Shown one piece after another: positions 19,501-32,179 of a stretch of DNA of 64,000 bases (its first letter is position 1; each line of letters opens with the position of its first letter). The stretch is taken from positions 29,238,983 to 29,302,982 of the forward strand of contig CM038223.1 of NCBI GenBank assembly GCA_021442155.1. The letters are read 5' to 3'. The translations under genes were made by a program, and so were the position numbers. The notes under the pieces are model-generated. The model searched no databases and was not told where the DNA came from. It saw only the letters and a program-made list of their open reading frames with translations. This DNA comes from Cymbidium sinense (lineage: Eukaryota > Streptophyta > Magnoliopsida > Asparagales > Orchidaceae).

Positions 19501-22366
19501 TAGGCCAAGCTATATAAGGGCAAAGTTTGGCTGCCCATTTTGATTTACTTCCAGGGTGTATGAAAGTTTAGCTTGTATTGAGACTGGCATACTTAAAGAC
19601 TTACCATGACCACTCTAGGCATGTTTCATTAAGATCACATAAATTCCTAAAGTTAAGATCACAACCCAAGCTCACAAAATTACCTTCAAAATGATAAAGC
19701 AAAAAAAGTTACTCTTATATATAGATTGAGTTTAGATTACTCCTTTTTCACTCACCAATTAGTTTACTTACTAAAAAAGAGAGTAGTGATGAGTTTATCC
19801 TAAATACTTTCTATGGGTTGGGACCTTTTATTTTCATATGTCTATTAAGTGTAGAACCAAGAAAAATGCTAACTTAACCACTAAAAGCAGCTCATTGAGA
19901 GTTATAATAACTCAAGTCTATTATGTAAACTTTATGATATTTGAAAAATGGTTAGATAAAAAGGTTAATACTTGCATTTTCTTCCTTATAAAAGTTTTAT
20001 ACTTAGGATATTACTGATTACTTCACTTGCTACCTATGAGCAGGAGTGAAGTGGGTTAGTCAATTTTCTGAATCATCATGGTAGTCATAAGATCCTTTGA
20101 TCCAACACACCCATTAATTCTAAAATTATTATGACCTATCTAGCATATAGTCATCTTGCATAAAGGATGAAAATTTGAGCCCCAATAAGTTCGGATATGG
20201 AGCCTAAGTCATTAGGCTAATGACTAAAGGAACACTAACTCTTATGCAGACAATCATTTGACTAAGCAGTCTACTAGACACTTGAGTATTACTCGATATG
20301 AATCCCCTTGATGAGTCATAGTCTAGATAAACTTTCTAACATTTTGCAACTAAAGATTCATAGTCATGAACATATTGGTAGAGTCAAACTATCAAAACTA
20401 AAAAATTTAATATCACTATAATAATTATGGCATATCTTACTCTTATAACATAAATGTTTGGGGTCCTACTATTGACAACAAAAATGTCAGTAAGGCCTTG
20501 TCTCATAATCCTCCTCATGTATCATTATCCTATATCTAAATAATCTGATTAGGCAAGCCTTAACAAACCATTAGGTGGAACTAATATATTAGGGCCACTT
20601 ATAAATCGTTCTTATGTTAAAACTCTTACTTTAGCCAACCCAAGTTAGACCCTTCTCATTGCTTAGATTCAACTATTCTCCCATTGATGTGAATGTAATA
20701 TTTAAGTAATCAATCCATCTCAGTAATCCAATTATTGGTACATATGGCTATAAGATTTTAAGTATTGGCTTGATGAAATAATTTCTAGCCATTGTCAAAA
20801 TTTTCTTAGGAAATGTGAGCCATGGTGGAGTTGATGGTACCCTTTTATCATAACCTTATGGAAACTCTTAAGTATATAACAACTACCACAATCATCCAAA
20901 TAAGTTAATTTTCTTTAATTTAAACTCTAAACACATTCACATGAGCTCTTAAATGAATACAACTGATGAACATGTGCTTAGTTGACTAAGGACAAAAAAG
21001 GTCAAACTTAATGTAACCTACATCAACCCTGGGCCCAAATTAGATCGAATCCTAATGAACTTTCCCTTGAACACTTCAAATAATTCAAAGTGCATTTTCA
21101 CGTAATCAAATAGTTAAATAGACACCTTAGGTATATCAATTAATTGAATTTTATCCAATTCAAACAAATTGAGCCCACTTGACCAAAATTGACCCAATAG
21201 GACCAATTGACCAAAATGGCCTTAAACATCAAATCAATTAGTATATTTAAAAAATTAAACAAAAATTAGTATATTTAAAAAATTGCACTTCTACTAATGT
21301 CTCATATAAAATAAAACATTATTTTGCTAAATTGGTCATTGCAATAAGCTGAATCAACCATGTGAAATGCATTTATCTTTTAGTAGTGACACCATATTTG
21401 TGTGATCAATTAGAACAATCAAATCATAGTATTTAATTAATTCCTTGAAAGTCATTATGTCCAAAGGAGTCATGAAAAATATTATAGTTATACCCAACTT
21501 GATTTGACCAATCCAAGTTAGTGAATTCAATTGTACATTTTAGGATGTATAAATTTATCCCAAATGGGCACAAGATCGAATGAAAAAATCACCCCATTCC
21601 ATTTGGAGAGGAGTTAGTAAATAACACTACAATCAAGCTCTTAGTTCATTAACCAGATTTGATCAATTTTAAAGAGTCAAATTATTCCATCAATGTTATC
21701 ATATCTAAATAGGTCAAACTAATCCATCTCTAATTTTTTATTTAATTTTCAAAATTCTTTTAATCAATCATTATATCATATTTTAGCTAGTCTCCTTAAG
21801 ATGAGTAAAGTGTCCTAGGCTATTAATGGGCATTTAACCCCATGGAACATGGATGAAATGCATTCAATCATTTAAACTACCTTGATCCTCCATTAACACT
21901 TCTTAACTACTTACAAACTTCTTTGAGCAACCACTTGACCATGGGTACCAAGCTTCATCAAAAGCCTAGGTTAATGGTAGCTACATAAGAAGCTCCTTCT
22001 TAGCAACTTTAATGGTTCAAACACACTTGCATACCCACTACAAGCCTAATCTAGCCATCCTTAGCAATCCCCACTAGGTCAATTGGCCCTTAAACTTAAT
22101 CTTAAACTCAGTCAATGGAGCATGGTGAAGCTACCACCTTGGTGCAATTCAATCAAATTTTTTTGAGTTGTTGGTTCTTCTGAGCTCATGAAGCTTTCAC
22201 AATTGATTCACATCCTATTACTTTCTTCAAGTAACTATCTTTCTTCTTTCCAAGGTCTAGACCTTGGTTAACTAAACTCTTTAGGCTATTACATGGCTTA
22301 ATGAGTCATGCATTTGATTCCATGGACCATCCCAAAGCTTCCTAATAAGCCAACTATCCATACGTA
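19501..22366. other. No gene seen; probable decayed LTR-element sequence
   Basis: No open frame has recognisable content. Near 21040-21260 phrases such as ACCAATTGACCAAAATGG and GACCCAATAGGACC resemble, in reverse, the GGTCAAATGGCC-type text of the 10.2- and 16.3-kb repeats. CATTATGTCCAAAGGAGTC at 21453 and ATCATATCTAAATAGGTCAA at 21698 recall the 42-bp minisatellite unit. Both resemblances are weak. Confidence 0.35.
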
Positions 22367-22384
22367 ACATGAAGAGGAGAATTT
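22367..22384 (+). repeat. Target site duplication, 5' copy (LINE B)
   Basis: The 18-base sequence ACATGAAGAGGAGAATTT stands immediately before the first base of LINE B and is repeated with one difference at 29944-29961, right after the poly(A) run. Confidence 0.88.
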
Positions 22385-22539
22385 TAAGCTAACTCTTCTT
22401 TGGCAACGCTCTCTGGTGATTCCGTCTTCCCTTTGATTTTCCTTCAATTTGCTTGATTCTCATCGATTCTCTGCATGATTGTCGCTGGTGGATCGCGCGC
22501 GTGATTCTCCTATAGCTATGCTTATAGTTGATTCTAGCC

Positions 22540-23860
22540 GCCTGAATTTCACTGCAAGCTAAGGCATCGGATTTCTTGGGCTCTTTGGATTCAAATGCCC
22601 GGTCGAACTTGAATGTGGTTAAATCTTTTAAGGATGCGCTCTCTGGTAAGAGTTTTTCATCTAATGCTTCGGTGATATTTAGTCTCAACTTCTTTTTATG
22701 GTATTCTGGCGATCATGTGCTCTGATAAGGAGGTTGAATTGTTGGCTAAGCCCTATGAATTCTCTTTAGTCGGTAAATTTTCATTATGTCAGCCAAATCT
22801 AGATAAAATTCTATCATTTTTTCATAATTTGAAACTTTCGGGTGCTTTTTCTATTGGATTGATTGATCGAAGGCATGTCTTAATTTAGCTTAATAATGAC
22901 CTGGATTATTCAAGGGTTTTTGCTAGGCGTTCCTATGTCATTTTCAATTGCCAAATGCATCTTTTAAATGGACTCCTCTTTTTTATATAAAGGAGGAATC
23001 TTTGGTTGGCTCTACTTAATATGAAAATTCATTATGTGATGCACCAAGTTCTTTTTGCTGTGGTGGCTCTCTTTGGTCGGCCTCTTCAAATTGATCAGGC
23101 CACCGCTATAAGATCTCGACCATCGATTGCGCATATTTTAGTAGAAATTGATATATCCAAAAAAAACATCCTAAAGAAGTTTGGATTGGCTCTGAAAAGT
23201 ATGGTTATAATCAAAAAATTGAATTTTAGAATTTTCCTGTGTTCTGCTCTCATTGCAAAATCCATGGGCACGACAATTCAAAAAAATTTGTGTTACACCC
23301 ACATCTTAAAAAGAAAAATATGAATGAGGCGAACCCTAATCCTCCAATTGATAAAATTGGTAAATCTATGTATGTGCCTAAAGCTACTCTAAAAGGAAAT
23401 TATATTTCTACTTCTGTGGAACCCACAAATTTGTTGAATGAAATGTTGAATGATGCTAATCTGAAAGATTTTTATGACGCAGATAAGGAGGATGCTGATG
23501 TTGATCCTAAGGCTCATTATGATAGCTTGGATACCTGTCATTCCTTGCATAATAATTTGGATGCTAAAGACAATGCTCCTACTACAGCTATCTTGACTTC
23601 CTTGAATGCTGAACATGAGGAGGAAAATCTAAAAGGGATGGAAGAAAAACTGAAACAATATCCTGAAAGTGACCATCAATTTTGTGTTCTTGATGTTTCC
23701 AATATATCCCTCTCTCTTAACACTGAAATTGCAACCTCCCCTTCTCTTATTCCTGATATTGACATACAACCTAATCATTCTTTGCATACGGATACTATAA
23801 TTGAGGAAGGGGAAGTCACCATTAGAAATGCTTTGATTCTAACCTTATTCTTAATATAAC
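22540..23860 (+). pseudogene. LINE B ORF1: DUF4283 and zinc-knuckle protein
   Basis: ORF1 of plant L1 elements is an RNA-binding protein of the ribonucleoprotein particle. The first readable block is KSFKDALSGKSFSSNASV near 22618-22672. After a frame change near 22700 comes the DUF4283 core: ELLAKPYEFSLVGKFSLCQP, GLIDRRHVLI, VLFAVVALFGRPLQIDQATA and RSRPSIAHILVEID to about 23155. Another frame change near 23210 leads to CSHCKIHGHDNSK, a CCHC-type knuckle whose last Cys is lost. The tail, acidic and open to 23859, contains EEGEV. At least two frame changes and a few stops. The true start codon is not identified. Confidence 0.85.
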
Positions 23861-24075
23861 CAACATGTCTCTCTTAGACGGAGACTCATTGGACAAAAAT
23901 AGACCATTTCAATCTATTCTGAAAAAAGAAATTACTTAAAGCAAAAATGTTCCCTAATAACTCTACTAGATCTACTAGATCTTGATCCTCATCTCATAAA
24001 TAGCTACTCTTCCTTTTATCTATTTTCTTTAGAAAACTACATTACTTTGCTTTTATTTCAAATTTGATAGCCTTT

Positions 24076-24790
24076 ATGTTTAATTCTCTTATTTGGAATA
24101 TTTGAGGGATTGGGACCCTCACTATTCATAACCGTGGTAGAAATCTCTGTCGTGTTAATAATATCATCTTACTTATTTTTATCGAACCTTTAATTCACTC
24201 TTCTAAGATCAATCATGTGGCTAGAATGCTTGGCTTTAATAACTTCTTTTACAATATTAGAATAAGATCTAGTGTTTTTGGAATAACCTGGTCTATGTTT
24301 CTATCCTTGATGATCTTCAGCAGGTGGTCAATGTAAACATTTCTTTGGGTGATTTCTTTGCTCTAGGCTCATTTGTGTATGCATCTTGCAATAGGACTGG
24401 TAGGAACATCTTTTGGGACAATTTAAGATCCTTTGCCGCCACTGTCACCAAACCGTAGTTGGTCGAGGGTGATTTTAACACCATCCTCATCTCTTCGAAA
24501 AAAAGGGAGGATGCTCTCCTAACATGCATTTTATGAAAGATTTTTTTAATATGATTCTTGATAATAACCTTATTGACATTGGCTACTCGAGATCTGATTA
24601 TACTTGGCACAACTCTAGACTCTGGCAATGGCTGGACAGAACTCTCTTTAACTCCATATGGATAAATCAATGGCCCCATACTTCTGTTGAACATTTAAGT
24701 AGAACCTTGTCAGATCATGCTCCACTCTTGATTTCTATTAAAAATTTGTTAAATCGGCTCTCCCACTCTACATCTTATAGATTTTAGAAT
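24076..24790 (+). pseudogene. LINE B ORF2 endonuclease domain remnant
   Basis: Begins with ATG at 24076 and SLIWNI, then a TGA where the family has Arg, then GIG, the usual start of the apurinic-type endonuclease that nicks the insertion site. The catalytic GDFN block is at 24468-24479 and SDHAPLL is at about 24708-24728. A frame change separates the N-terminal part (to about 24290) from VYASCNRTGRNIFWDNL, and another follows GDFN. From 24524 the frame is open through LDNNLIDIGYSRSDYTWHNS and RLWQWLDRTL. Confidence 0.88.
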
Positions 24791-26860
24791 ACGTGGATTC
24801 AGTATATTGATTTTTTAAATGTTGTCACCACTAACTGGACTGCCCCCCTCCACCCTGACAATTCGATCAAGGGTATGATTCACCTCTGGTTTAAACTTAA
24901 AAGACTCAACCAAAACCTTATTTGGTGGAACAAACATCGCTTTAAAATCCTTTTTGCTAACATCAAAAACATGGAAAAATTGGTCTGCAATCTTGAAAAT
25001 GTTGTTTTAACTAATTCTTCTAAATTGAAGGATTTAAATGAAGCCAAAGATAACCTTGTTACTAATTTCTGATGGGGACAAAAATACCAGATACTTTCAT
25101 GCTCTTTTTCAAAAAAAAAAGAGAGTTTTAAATTATATCCAAAAAATTAAAAGTACCAAATGGATCAAAATAATGAAATTAAAGAATCTATTATTAATCA
25201 TTTAAATTTCTTTGAATAAGAGTCATACTTTAGATGCTATCTCCAAAGACTCATTTGATTCCCTCATTTATTTCCAAAGGTGAAGAAAACCATTTACTAA
25301 CTATGATTCCTAGATGAGATTAGCAAAATTGTTAATAACATGAACACTGATTCAGCTGTTGGCCCTGAAGGATATACTACTCACTTCTTTCAACATTGTT
25401 GGACTATTATTAAACAAGACTTAGTTGAAGTGGTCATTGACTTCTTTAATGGTAACTCTATACCTAGATATTTCTCTTGCACCTCCATTGTCCTAATACC
25501 AAAATTGACAATCCAGAATCGGGTGACTTGCACTATCAGTCTTTGCACCTTCTTTCAAAAAACTTATTGCTAAATTACTTGCCAATAGACTTACTCCTTT
25601 GCTTCAAAAAATTATCTCTCCTAATCAAACTGGCTTCGTCAGAGGTAGAGCTATATCTGATAATATTCTTCTAGCCTAAGCATTAATTCATGACTTGGAT
25701 GCCCCTATTAGAGGTGGCAATATCCTTTTTAAATTAGACATTTCGAAAGCCTTTGACAATATTTCTTGGAATTTTCTCTTTCATATTCTTCAATTGTTTG
25801 GGTTTTTTGATAAATTCATATCTCTTATTAAAAATTGTATTACTAATGCTTGGTTTTCTATCATTTTAAATGGGGAGGCCTTAGGTTTCTTCCCCTCATC
25901 CCATGGCTTGAGGCAAGGAGACCCATTGTCTCCTTCTCTTTTTATCATTGGAGTGGAATATCTTTCTAAGAGTCTTAATGACCTATTCAACAATAATACT
26001 ACCCTGTACTTTAGAATCTTGGGTGGCATCTTTATCTCTCATTTGAGCTTTGCTGATGACTTCATCATTTTTTTCCAATGCTTTCATTCATCACATCAAA
26101 AAAATAATGAAATTATTTGTTAAATTTGGGAAGGAAAGTGGTCTTTCTATTAATGAAGGCAAAAGTTGTTTCATTCCTTCATCTAAAATTCCTAGTAACA
26201 GAATTGACCAAATCTTGAGAATCACCAATTTTCAACAACATCACCTTCCCATTAAATATCTTGGTGCTCCTCTTTATAAAGGTCAAAAAATATCACATCT
26301 CTTTAATGAGCTTATCCAAAAAATCTCAAATAAAATTTCTATTTGGAAATTTCATTTACTCTCTTTTGGTGGTAGACTTACTTTGCTTAAGAGTACCCTA
26401 AACTCCATGCCTTTATATCTTATTCAAACCATTGTCCCTACTAATTCTATCCTTAATAGAATCAAGCGCCTCCTTAATAAATTTTTTTGGGGATCTAACA
26501 ACTCTTTTAAAAGGATGCATTGGACTTCTTGGTATAAAAGCTGTGGCACCCTTGCTGAAGGTGGCCTGGGTTGTAAGACGATCTGTGAAACTATTACTGC
26601 ATTTTCTCATAAACTTTGGTGGAACTTTAGAAACAAGAATAGTCTATGGGCTAAATGTATGACTGCCAAATGCTGCCAGGGTAAGCATCCTCTCACCTAT
26701 TCTTTCAAAGTGGGTAACTCACATGTATGGAAAAGACTTTGTAACATCAAATGGGAAGCTGAATCCTTTATTTCTTGGGGGGTCTACTCGCTCTTTTTTC
26801 TTTTGGCAAGACAACTGGACTGGCAATGGTTCCATTGATAATTTATTAAATACTCATTCC
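24790..26860 (+). pseudogene. LINE B ORF2 reverse transcriptase remnant
   Basis: The linker (IWWNKHRFKILFANIKNMEK at about 24920) and DGDKNTRYFHALFQKKKRV (about 25074) precede RT. Core blocks: MNTDSAVGPEGYTTHFFQHC (25340), IVLIPK, LLANRLTPLL, ISPNQTGFVRGRAISDNILL then a TAA at about 25677, DISKAFDNISWNFLF, GLRQGDPLSPSLFI, and the catalytic FADD at 26049-26060. A frame change near 26080 leads into a 262-residue open frame with LPIKYLGAPLYKG, WKFHLLSFGGRLTLLKSTLN and GGLGCKTI. It is the best-preserved RT in the window. Confidence 0.95.
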
Positions 26861-27570
26861 ACTACTAATATTAAATTCAGCTCCTTCTGGCTGAATAACA
26901 ATTGGAATGATATCATGCTTATTGACTACATTCCTACTCTGTTTATACATAATCTCACTAACATATATATCAATTCTAACAAGCTTGATCAAATCCTCTT
27001 TAAGCTCTCTCACAATGGAGATTTTAATCTTAAAGATGTTTGGTTTCATATTAAAGAAACTCATGAATTCTCTAATGTATTTTTTAAACTTTGGAATAAC
27101 AATATACATATCTCTTATTCTATCCTTGGAGAATTCTAAAAAATTTCATCCCTGTGGACTCTCTTATGTGGAGAAAAGGATTTTACTTACCCTCTAAATG
27201 CTATTGTTGTTATCACATTGAGGATGTGAATCATGTCTTTGTTAATGGAGCTATTGCCTCTAAATTATGGGTTTGGTATGATGATCTTTTCAATATTAAT
27301 CTTTTTAATGAAACTCTATCTTTATACCAACTTCTGGAGGCTTATTTTCAAAGAACTGTTAAAGGTCATATTAAAGTGATAACTGCCATCACTCTCATAT
27401 GGTTTATACGGATGGATAGAAATGATGCTAAACATTGTGGGATTCTTATGAATCATAAAAGAATTATTACGAGAATCAAAGATAAAATTCATGCCGTATT
27501 CAATACCAATTTAATTACTAACAATCAATTTAAAGGTTGCAAATTTGTAGCTAATAAATTGGGTCTTACC
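26723..27570 (+). pseudogene. LINE B ORF2 zf-RVT module
   Basis: After a frame change near 26780 the reading continues as GGSTRSFFFWQDNWTGNGSI and to about 27110; another frame begins by 27154 with SLMWRKGFYLPSKCYCCYHI, then EDVNHVFVNGAIASKLW. The CYCC pair and NHVF followed by NG mark the zinc module, with the last Cys replaced. Open to 27714 into the RNase H start. Confidence 0.85.
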
Positions 27571-28100
27571 TTGCCTGAGCATTTGAATTGTAAAGATGAT
27601 AAGATTGTCTATTGGATTAAGCCCCATGATAATATTATCAAGATTAACCGATGGTTGTTTCTCAAAATAATTTTGGATGTGGTGGCATTTTTAGAAACTT
27701 TAAAGGCATGGTAACTTGTGCTTTTGCCTATCCTTTACCTGCATGCTCTGTTATTTTTGTTAAATTAATGGCTGTTAATAAAGCTATTGAGATCAGTTTG
27801 TAGAAAAATTGGCTTAACATTTGGATTGAAGTAGATGCTCTTCTTCTGATTGATCTATTAACCTCTAATAAAATGGGTAACACTGAATTGTATTATCTTC
27901 TCAATCAAACTAGAATGCTTCTATCTCAAGTTTGTTATAGAATCACTCATGTTTGGTGAAAAGGAAATGCATGTGCTAATTATCTTGCTAATCTGGGTGC
28001 TAGATTAGATGATCAAATTTTCTTTGATCAATCTAATCTACCTAGACACCTGCGTGGCTTAGTTAATTTGGATAATCGCCTACCATACCTTAGAAATTAG
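27570..28100 (+). pseudogene. LINE B ORF2 RNase H domain remnant
   Basis: IIKINRW at about 27634 stands where IKINxDG is expected, so the first catalytic Asp is gone. After a frame change: FGCGGIFRNFKGMVTCAFAY, then WIEVDALLLIDLL near 27827 and GNACANYLANLGARLDDQ (family REGNxxADxLA) near 27960. A TAG at about 28098 ends the ORF2 reading. Confidence 0.82.
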
Positions 28101-29934
28101 TCGCCTCCCCCCCCCCTCTCTTTTCTTACTATTTATTATTTCTTATTCTCCCATGCATTCCAATAATTGTTTTTCGCTTCTCAGGCTTGACCCGAGCCTT
28201 GCTCACCTCTTTGGGGGTTTTTTTGATAATGTTGTGTCTCATTTCGAAGGGTATGATGTTTCCTGTTTCATTAAGCTACTAGCTGGAAATGCTTATCTCT
28301 CTATCTGTATTGACAAAATTTTCACTTATGTCTTTTTGCTCGGATGGGCCTATTTTCTGTTGGCCTTTTAGTTTGCATGGGTTTATTTTTTGCTATATAT
28401 TTCTGGCCGCTGGCTAATGCAGTTTAAGGGTGATAGGCTAAATGAATGATGTTTCTTTCCAAATCTTATTTCTTGCTGTGTTTTTATCATAATATATGTC
28501 AACACTATGCTCCTTTCTAGGAGTTTTTTATTCCTACTCTGTTGGATATGTTGGGGGCCTTTTTGCAATGGTCTGTCCATCAGGCTAAATAAATCTCCTC
28601 TCCTTCTGGGCAAGTGTTTCTTCATGGCTTTAAACTATAGGAATACATATGTGTTCATTGAAGTTAAAGATTTTATCGGTATATTTAGTTTGCTATTCTC
28701 TCATTTTTCTAGGAGTGTTTTTCTATTTCTCAAATAGGCTGGCATGTTCTGATTCATTTTATGTTCTACTGGAGCAAGTGGTTTTTCTGGTTTCTCTAAA
28801 CTACTGGAATATGTTGTTTGTGCAGTTTCTCATTTTTTTTGTGTTTGTTGCTCCCATCAATATTTGCTGGCATGGGACTTTTTTTGGCCCTCTTGTTATC
28901 TGTTTGGCTTTCTTGGTAGCTTTGCTGATTTGTATCGGTTTATTTCCATCAGCTGGCTAACTCTTGTATTTGGTTTTATTGGTTTTCTCCAATAGGTTGG
29001 GAATGTTTTTTCTATTCCTCCAACCTGCTGGAATGTGCTATTTTTTGGAATTGCTAAACACTTTGTGTTTTTTGCTCCCATCAATACTTGGCTGTCATGG
29101 TTCCTTATTTTGGCCTGGTTTGGTCCTTTGTTGGCTCTGTGTAGTGGGCTGATTGGTGTGGTGATTTTTTTTTTAGCTGGTTTTGTCTTGCAATTGGCTT
29201 TACTTGTAAAATTTCAGTTATGATCATGGCTAGATCAAGTACTTGTGTTTCAGTTGATTCAGGCATGGATTCCTGCACATCTTGCGGTCATGCTGCTATT
29301 GGTTTTTCTATCATGTGTTGGGTAAGGATTCTGATGCTATGGTGCATATAATGGCTGATGGTTATCCTATTTGGGATAATGGCTTGCATTTTTCATATAC
29401 ATTGTATTTGGCTTTATTTAGATTTGCAGGTACTAAGGAACACAAATCCTTCATCCTTTGTCGCTATCACGCGGTTTGTGCTATGATGGCTTCACCCCTT
29501 ATTGGTTTGGTAGTAACTCTTGTGTTGTATCCATACAATGGTTGCTTGGATGCACACATTTGCATCTTCCCTAATTTGGTGTGAATATCTTCAGCCCTCT
29601 CCCTCAAACTTTCACTTCAATCATTATTCTGCTGCCCTCTTATTGCATCTATACCCTTTTCATATTTGCGGATGCAACTTTCCTTTATTTTGCGGTGCAT
29701 TGCGTTCATTTCCTGTTGATTCGCATACATTCTGCTGGATCTTCCATTGCTGATCTCTATGTATCTTTTACTGTTCTTTAGCTTTTACTTGCTTTTTGGA
29801 TGTAATTAGATAGGGAATTTTCTCTCTAGGCTAGTTGTAGCTCTTTGAGCAATAGTTTTAGAGTTTATCCCCTTTTAAGGACCTTGTAACCTTCTTTTTT
29901 GTGGCAATAAAATTCCCCTTATATGGGATTTCCT
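28100..29934 (+). other. LINE B 3' UTR, about 1.8 kb, T/G-rich
   Basis: T- and G-rich sequence without retroelement protein text. Several overlapping frames of 60-100 codons stay open because the sequence is poor in A on this strand, and I treat them as non-coding. The segment near 28840-28890 (GTTGCTCCCATCAATATTTG and the following TGGCATGGGAC) recurs near 29067-29117 (TTTGCTCCCATCAATACTTG, TGTCATGGTTC), an internal direct duplication about 227 bases apart. A C10 run lies at about 28108. Confidence 0.7.
29906..29911 (+). terminator. LINE B polyadenylation signal
   Basis: AATAAA located 23 bases before the A run at 29935-29944, the normal distance for 3' end formation in the LINE transcript. 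Confidence 0.8.
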
Positions 29935-29943
29935 AAAAAAAAA

Positions 29944-29961
29944 ACATGAAGAGAAGAATTT
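29944..29961 (+). repeat. Target site duplication, 3' copy (LINE B)
   Basis: ACATGAAGAGAAGAATTT, differing at one base from 22367-22384. Its first A may belong to the poly(A) run. Confidence 0.88.
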
Positions 29962-31341
29962 CCTTTGGTTTTTTCTTGAGTCATGTTGACTTGAGCAAAG
30001 CCCAAATTTCCTAATGTGACATAGTGAGAGGTTGAAGACAACTATTCAACTGTTGGATCATTTCAAGTAAAATCCATTGGCCTTAATCAAGCTAGATTGT
30101 ATTCTAGTTCAACCCTTAAATTTTTAGAGTTTGTTTTTGCTCTAAGCAATCATTAGCCCAATTAACTTAAAATTTTTAACATAAATATAATTATGAATGA
30201 AAAATTTAGGAAATATGTGAAAACCCAATTATTATGAATATTTATAATTTTTAAATTATATTTATTAATTTATTTAATAAAATTATGAAATGATTTTAAA
30301 TTATTCTTAAATTTTCTATAAAATCCCTACATAACATTAGTGATATCGCATAAAACTTAGGAAATAATTTGAGTTATAGTAAAGGAGTGAGGATTTTTCA
30401 AAATTATACAATCATTGTTCAAAAATAATTCATATGAAAATTAAATTATAAAATTTTTGAAAATTTAAGTGAAATTTTAAAACACTAGTCCACATTGTCA
30501 AAAAAAAATTCATTATTTTCTAAATTATTTTGATGCATTAATCTAATTTTTAATTGAAATTTCTATAAGTTGAAGTTTTAAAATAATTATTAAAATTCTT
30601 AAGTAATTTTCTAATTGTCCCAATCTTTTGAAAAATTATTATAAATATTTATCATGAGTTTTAATAATTTCCATATGCTTAAACATATTTATAAAGAAGT
30701 AGGTAATTATTTTCAAATTAAATTAATTCAAAAAAGTAATACATAAAAATATTTTAAAATTTTAAATAATAAAATGATGTCTTACTAATAGTTTTTGAAA
30801 TAATTTCTTTAGCATTATCTTGTTGAAAACTTTTTTAAGTTTCAACTTGTGGAGCACTACCTTGATTAAAATTATTCTAAGTTTTCATTTGTGTGGCCTA
30901 CACCATTAGTTGGGCCTATATCAAACATTTTTTGTTGAAAATAGTAGCCATAGAAGAAATCATTAATCATAAAGGTAATCCATTTCATGTTAAGGTATCA
31001 AGGGTTGCTTAAAGCAAAGATAGTAAAACACTTACATGATAAATTTTCGTGAGCATGCATGCACACCTTCAAGCATTATACACTAATAATTTATTACACC
31101 TACTATCACAATAATTGCTTAATTTTATTTGTTTGATTTTGAGATTATTTCCCTTTGTGGAATCAATTATATCAATATATTTATTTACACTATTATTTGT
31201 GCACATGGATTGACCACCTTTGTAATGTGAATCATTTTATTTAGGAACACACAACTTAGGATCACTTTACATAGGATATTAGGTCTCGATTAATCTTCAA
31301 GTTTTCTTTTGGATTAAGTTTGTGTTAGAGCTAACCAAAAG
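29962..31341. other. No gene seen; very AT-rich
   Basis: Continuation of the pre-insertion sequence of LINE B, then extremely AT-rich DNA (30160-30800). No coding, tandem or LTR structure was recognised. Confidence 0.5.
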
Positions 31342-31397
31342 GGTTGAGGTCCCACCATATTGAGTCATACAAACATAATAAAGCCATTTAATAACTT
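31342..31397 (+). repeat. 56-bp direct repeat, left copy
   Basis: Starts GGTTGAGGTCCCACC and ends CCATTTAATAACTT. It matches 32180-32235 over all 56 bases with two differences, and directly borders the displaced LINE segment. Confidence 0.93.
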
Positions 31398-32179
31398 CAA
31401 CATATCCTATTTAGCATTTGTTGATGATCTCTTATTATTTTGCAATGGATCCCAAAGATCCATCTAAAGAATCTTTCTTATTCTTAACACTTTTGAAGTA
31501 CTCTCCGAGCTGAATTTCAATAAATCAAAGTGTTTATTCATATTAGGCAAACATCAAAAAATAGACTAAAAATGGATTAAAAATTACGCTGGCTTCACCC
31601 ATTCACACCTCCCACTCAAATACCTTGGATTCAATATTTATAAAGGATGACAAATAGCCCATTACTTTGATGGTGTTATATGCTCCATCCAAGGTAGAAT
31701 GAATTCATGGGAAAATACTTTCCTATCTACTTGAGGGAGGATTACCATACCATAATGTATACTCAACTCAATCCCTCTCTATTTCTTACAATCCAAGATA
31801 ATGTCAAACTAAACACAACTCAAGATTGGAAAAAATCTTCAACAGATTCTTAAGAGTAAGAATAATGCTTCTAAGCATTATATGAGTTGGAAGAAGATGT
31901 TCAAATGAAAAAAGGATGGAGGTCTGGGATTTTGATCTCTTGCTAACTCCATTCACATCAATCAATTGAAATTATGGATCAAACTTAGGCAGAATGATTC
32001 CTTATGGGATCTCTTTTACTCAGTAAATATTGTTGGATGACCCACCCATTTTCAATTCAGCAAAAAAAAAATTGATTCTCTACTTTGGAAAAGCTTACAG
32101 CACCATAGAGATGCTACTAAGAATTTAATTTTCTAGTAGCTGGAGCATGGTGACCTCAATCTTTTAAAAGATCACTATT
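31398..32179 (+). mobile_element. Displaced internal LINE segment (RT part only)
   Basis: 782 bases, roughly 90 percent identical by eye to 37330-38110 of LINE C, in the same orientation. It starts just before the RT catalytic box (FVDD at 31417-31428, where LINE C has CADD) and stops before the zf-RVT module. It has no LINE 5' or 3' end, no A run and no endonuclease. It sits between two 56-bp direct repeats. At the right junction the LINE text ends in TTGGTT, which overlaps the first bases of the repeat. The shared phrases include AATTCATGGGAAAATACTTT and TTGTTGGATGACCCACCCAT. Confidence 0.92.

Larger units (their letters stand above)
22385..29943 (+). mobile_element. LINE B, near full-length L1-type retrotransposon
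   Basis: A 7.56-kb insertion with all expected parts in order: a 5' leader, ORF1 with DUF4283 and a zinc knuckle, ORF2 with endonuclease, reverse transcriptase, zf-RVT and RNase H, a long 3' UTR, AATAAA and a poly(A) run, bounded by an 18-bp target site duplication (17 of 18 identical). This is the hallmark of target-primed reverse transcription. ORF1 and ORF2 each carry several stops and frameshifts, so it cannot move on its own. The 5' end (22420-22620) keeps CpG pairs, including GATCGCGCGC at 22491, which are rare elsewhere here; this and the good duplication suggest it is younger than the other LINEs. Confidence 0.95.

Noticed and set aside
28153..29781. A cluster of 60-100 codon plus-strand open frames
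   Set aside because: All lie in the T/G-rich LINE B 3' UTR, in overlapping frames, with hydrophobic composition caused by T-rich codons.
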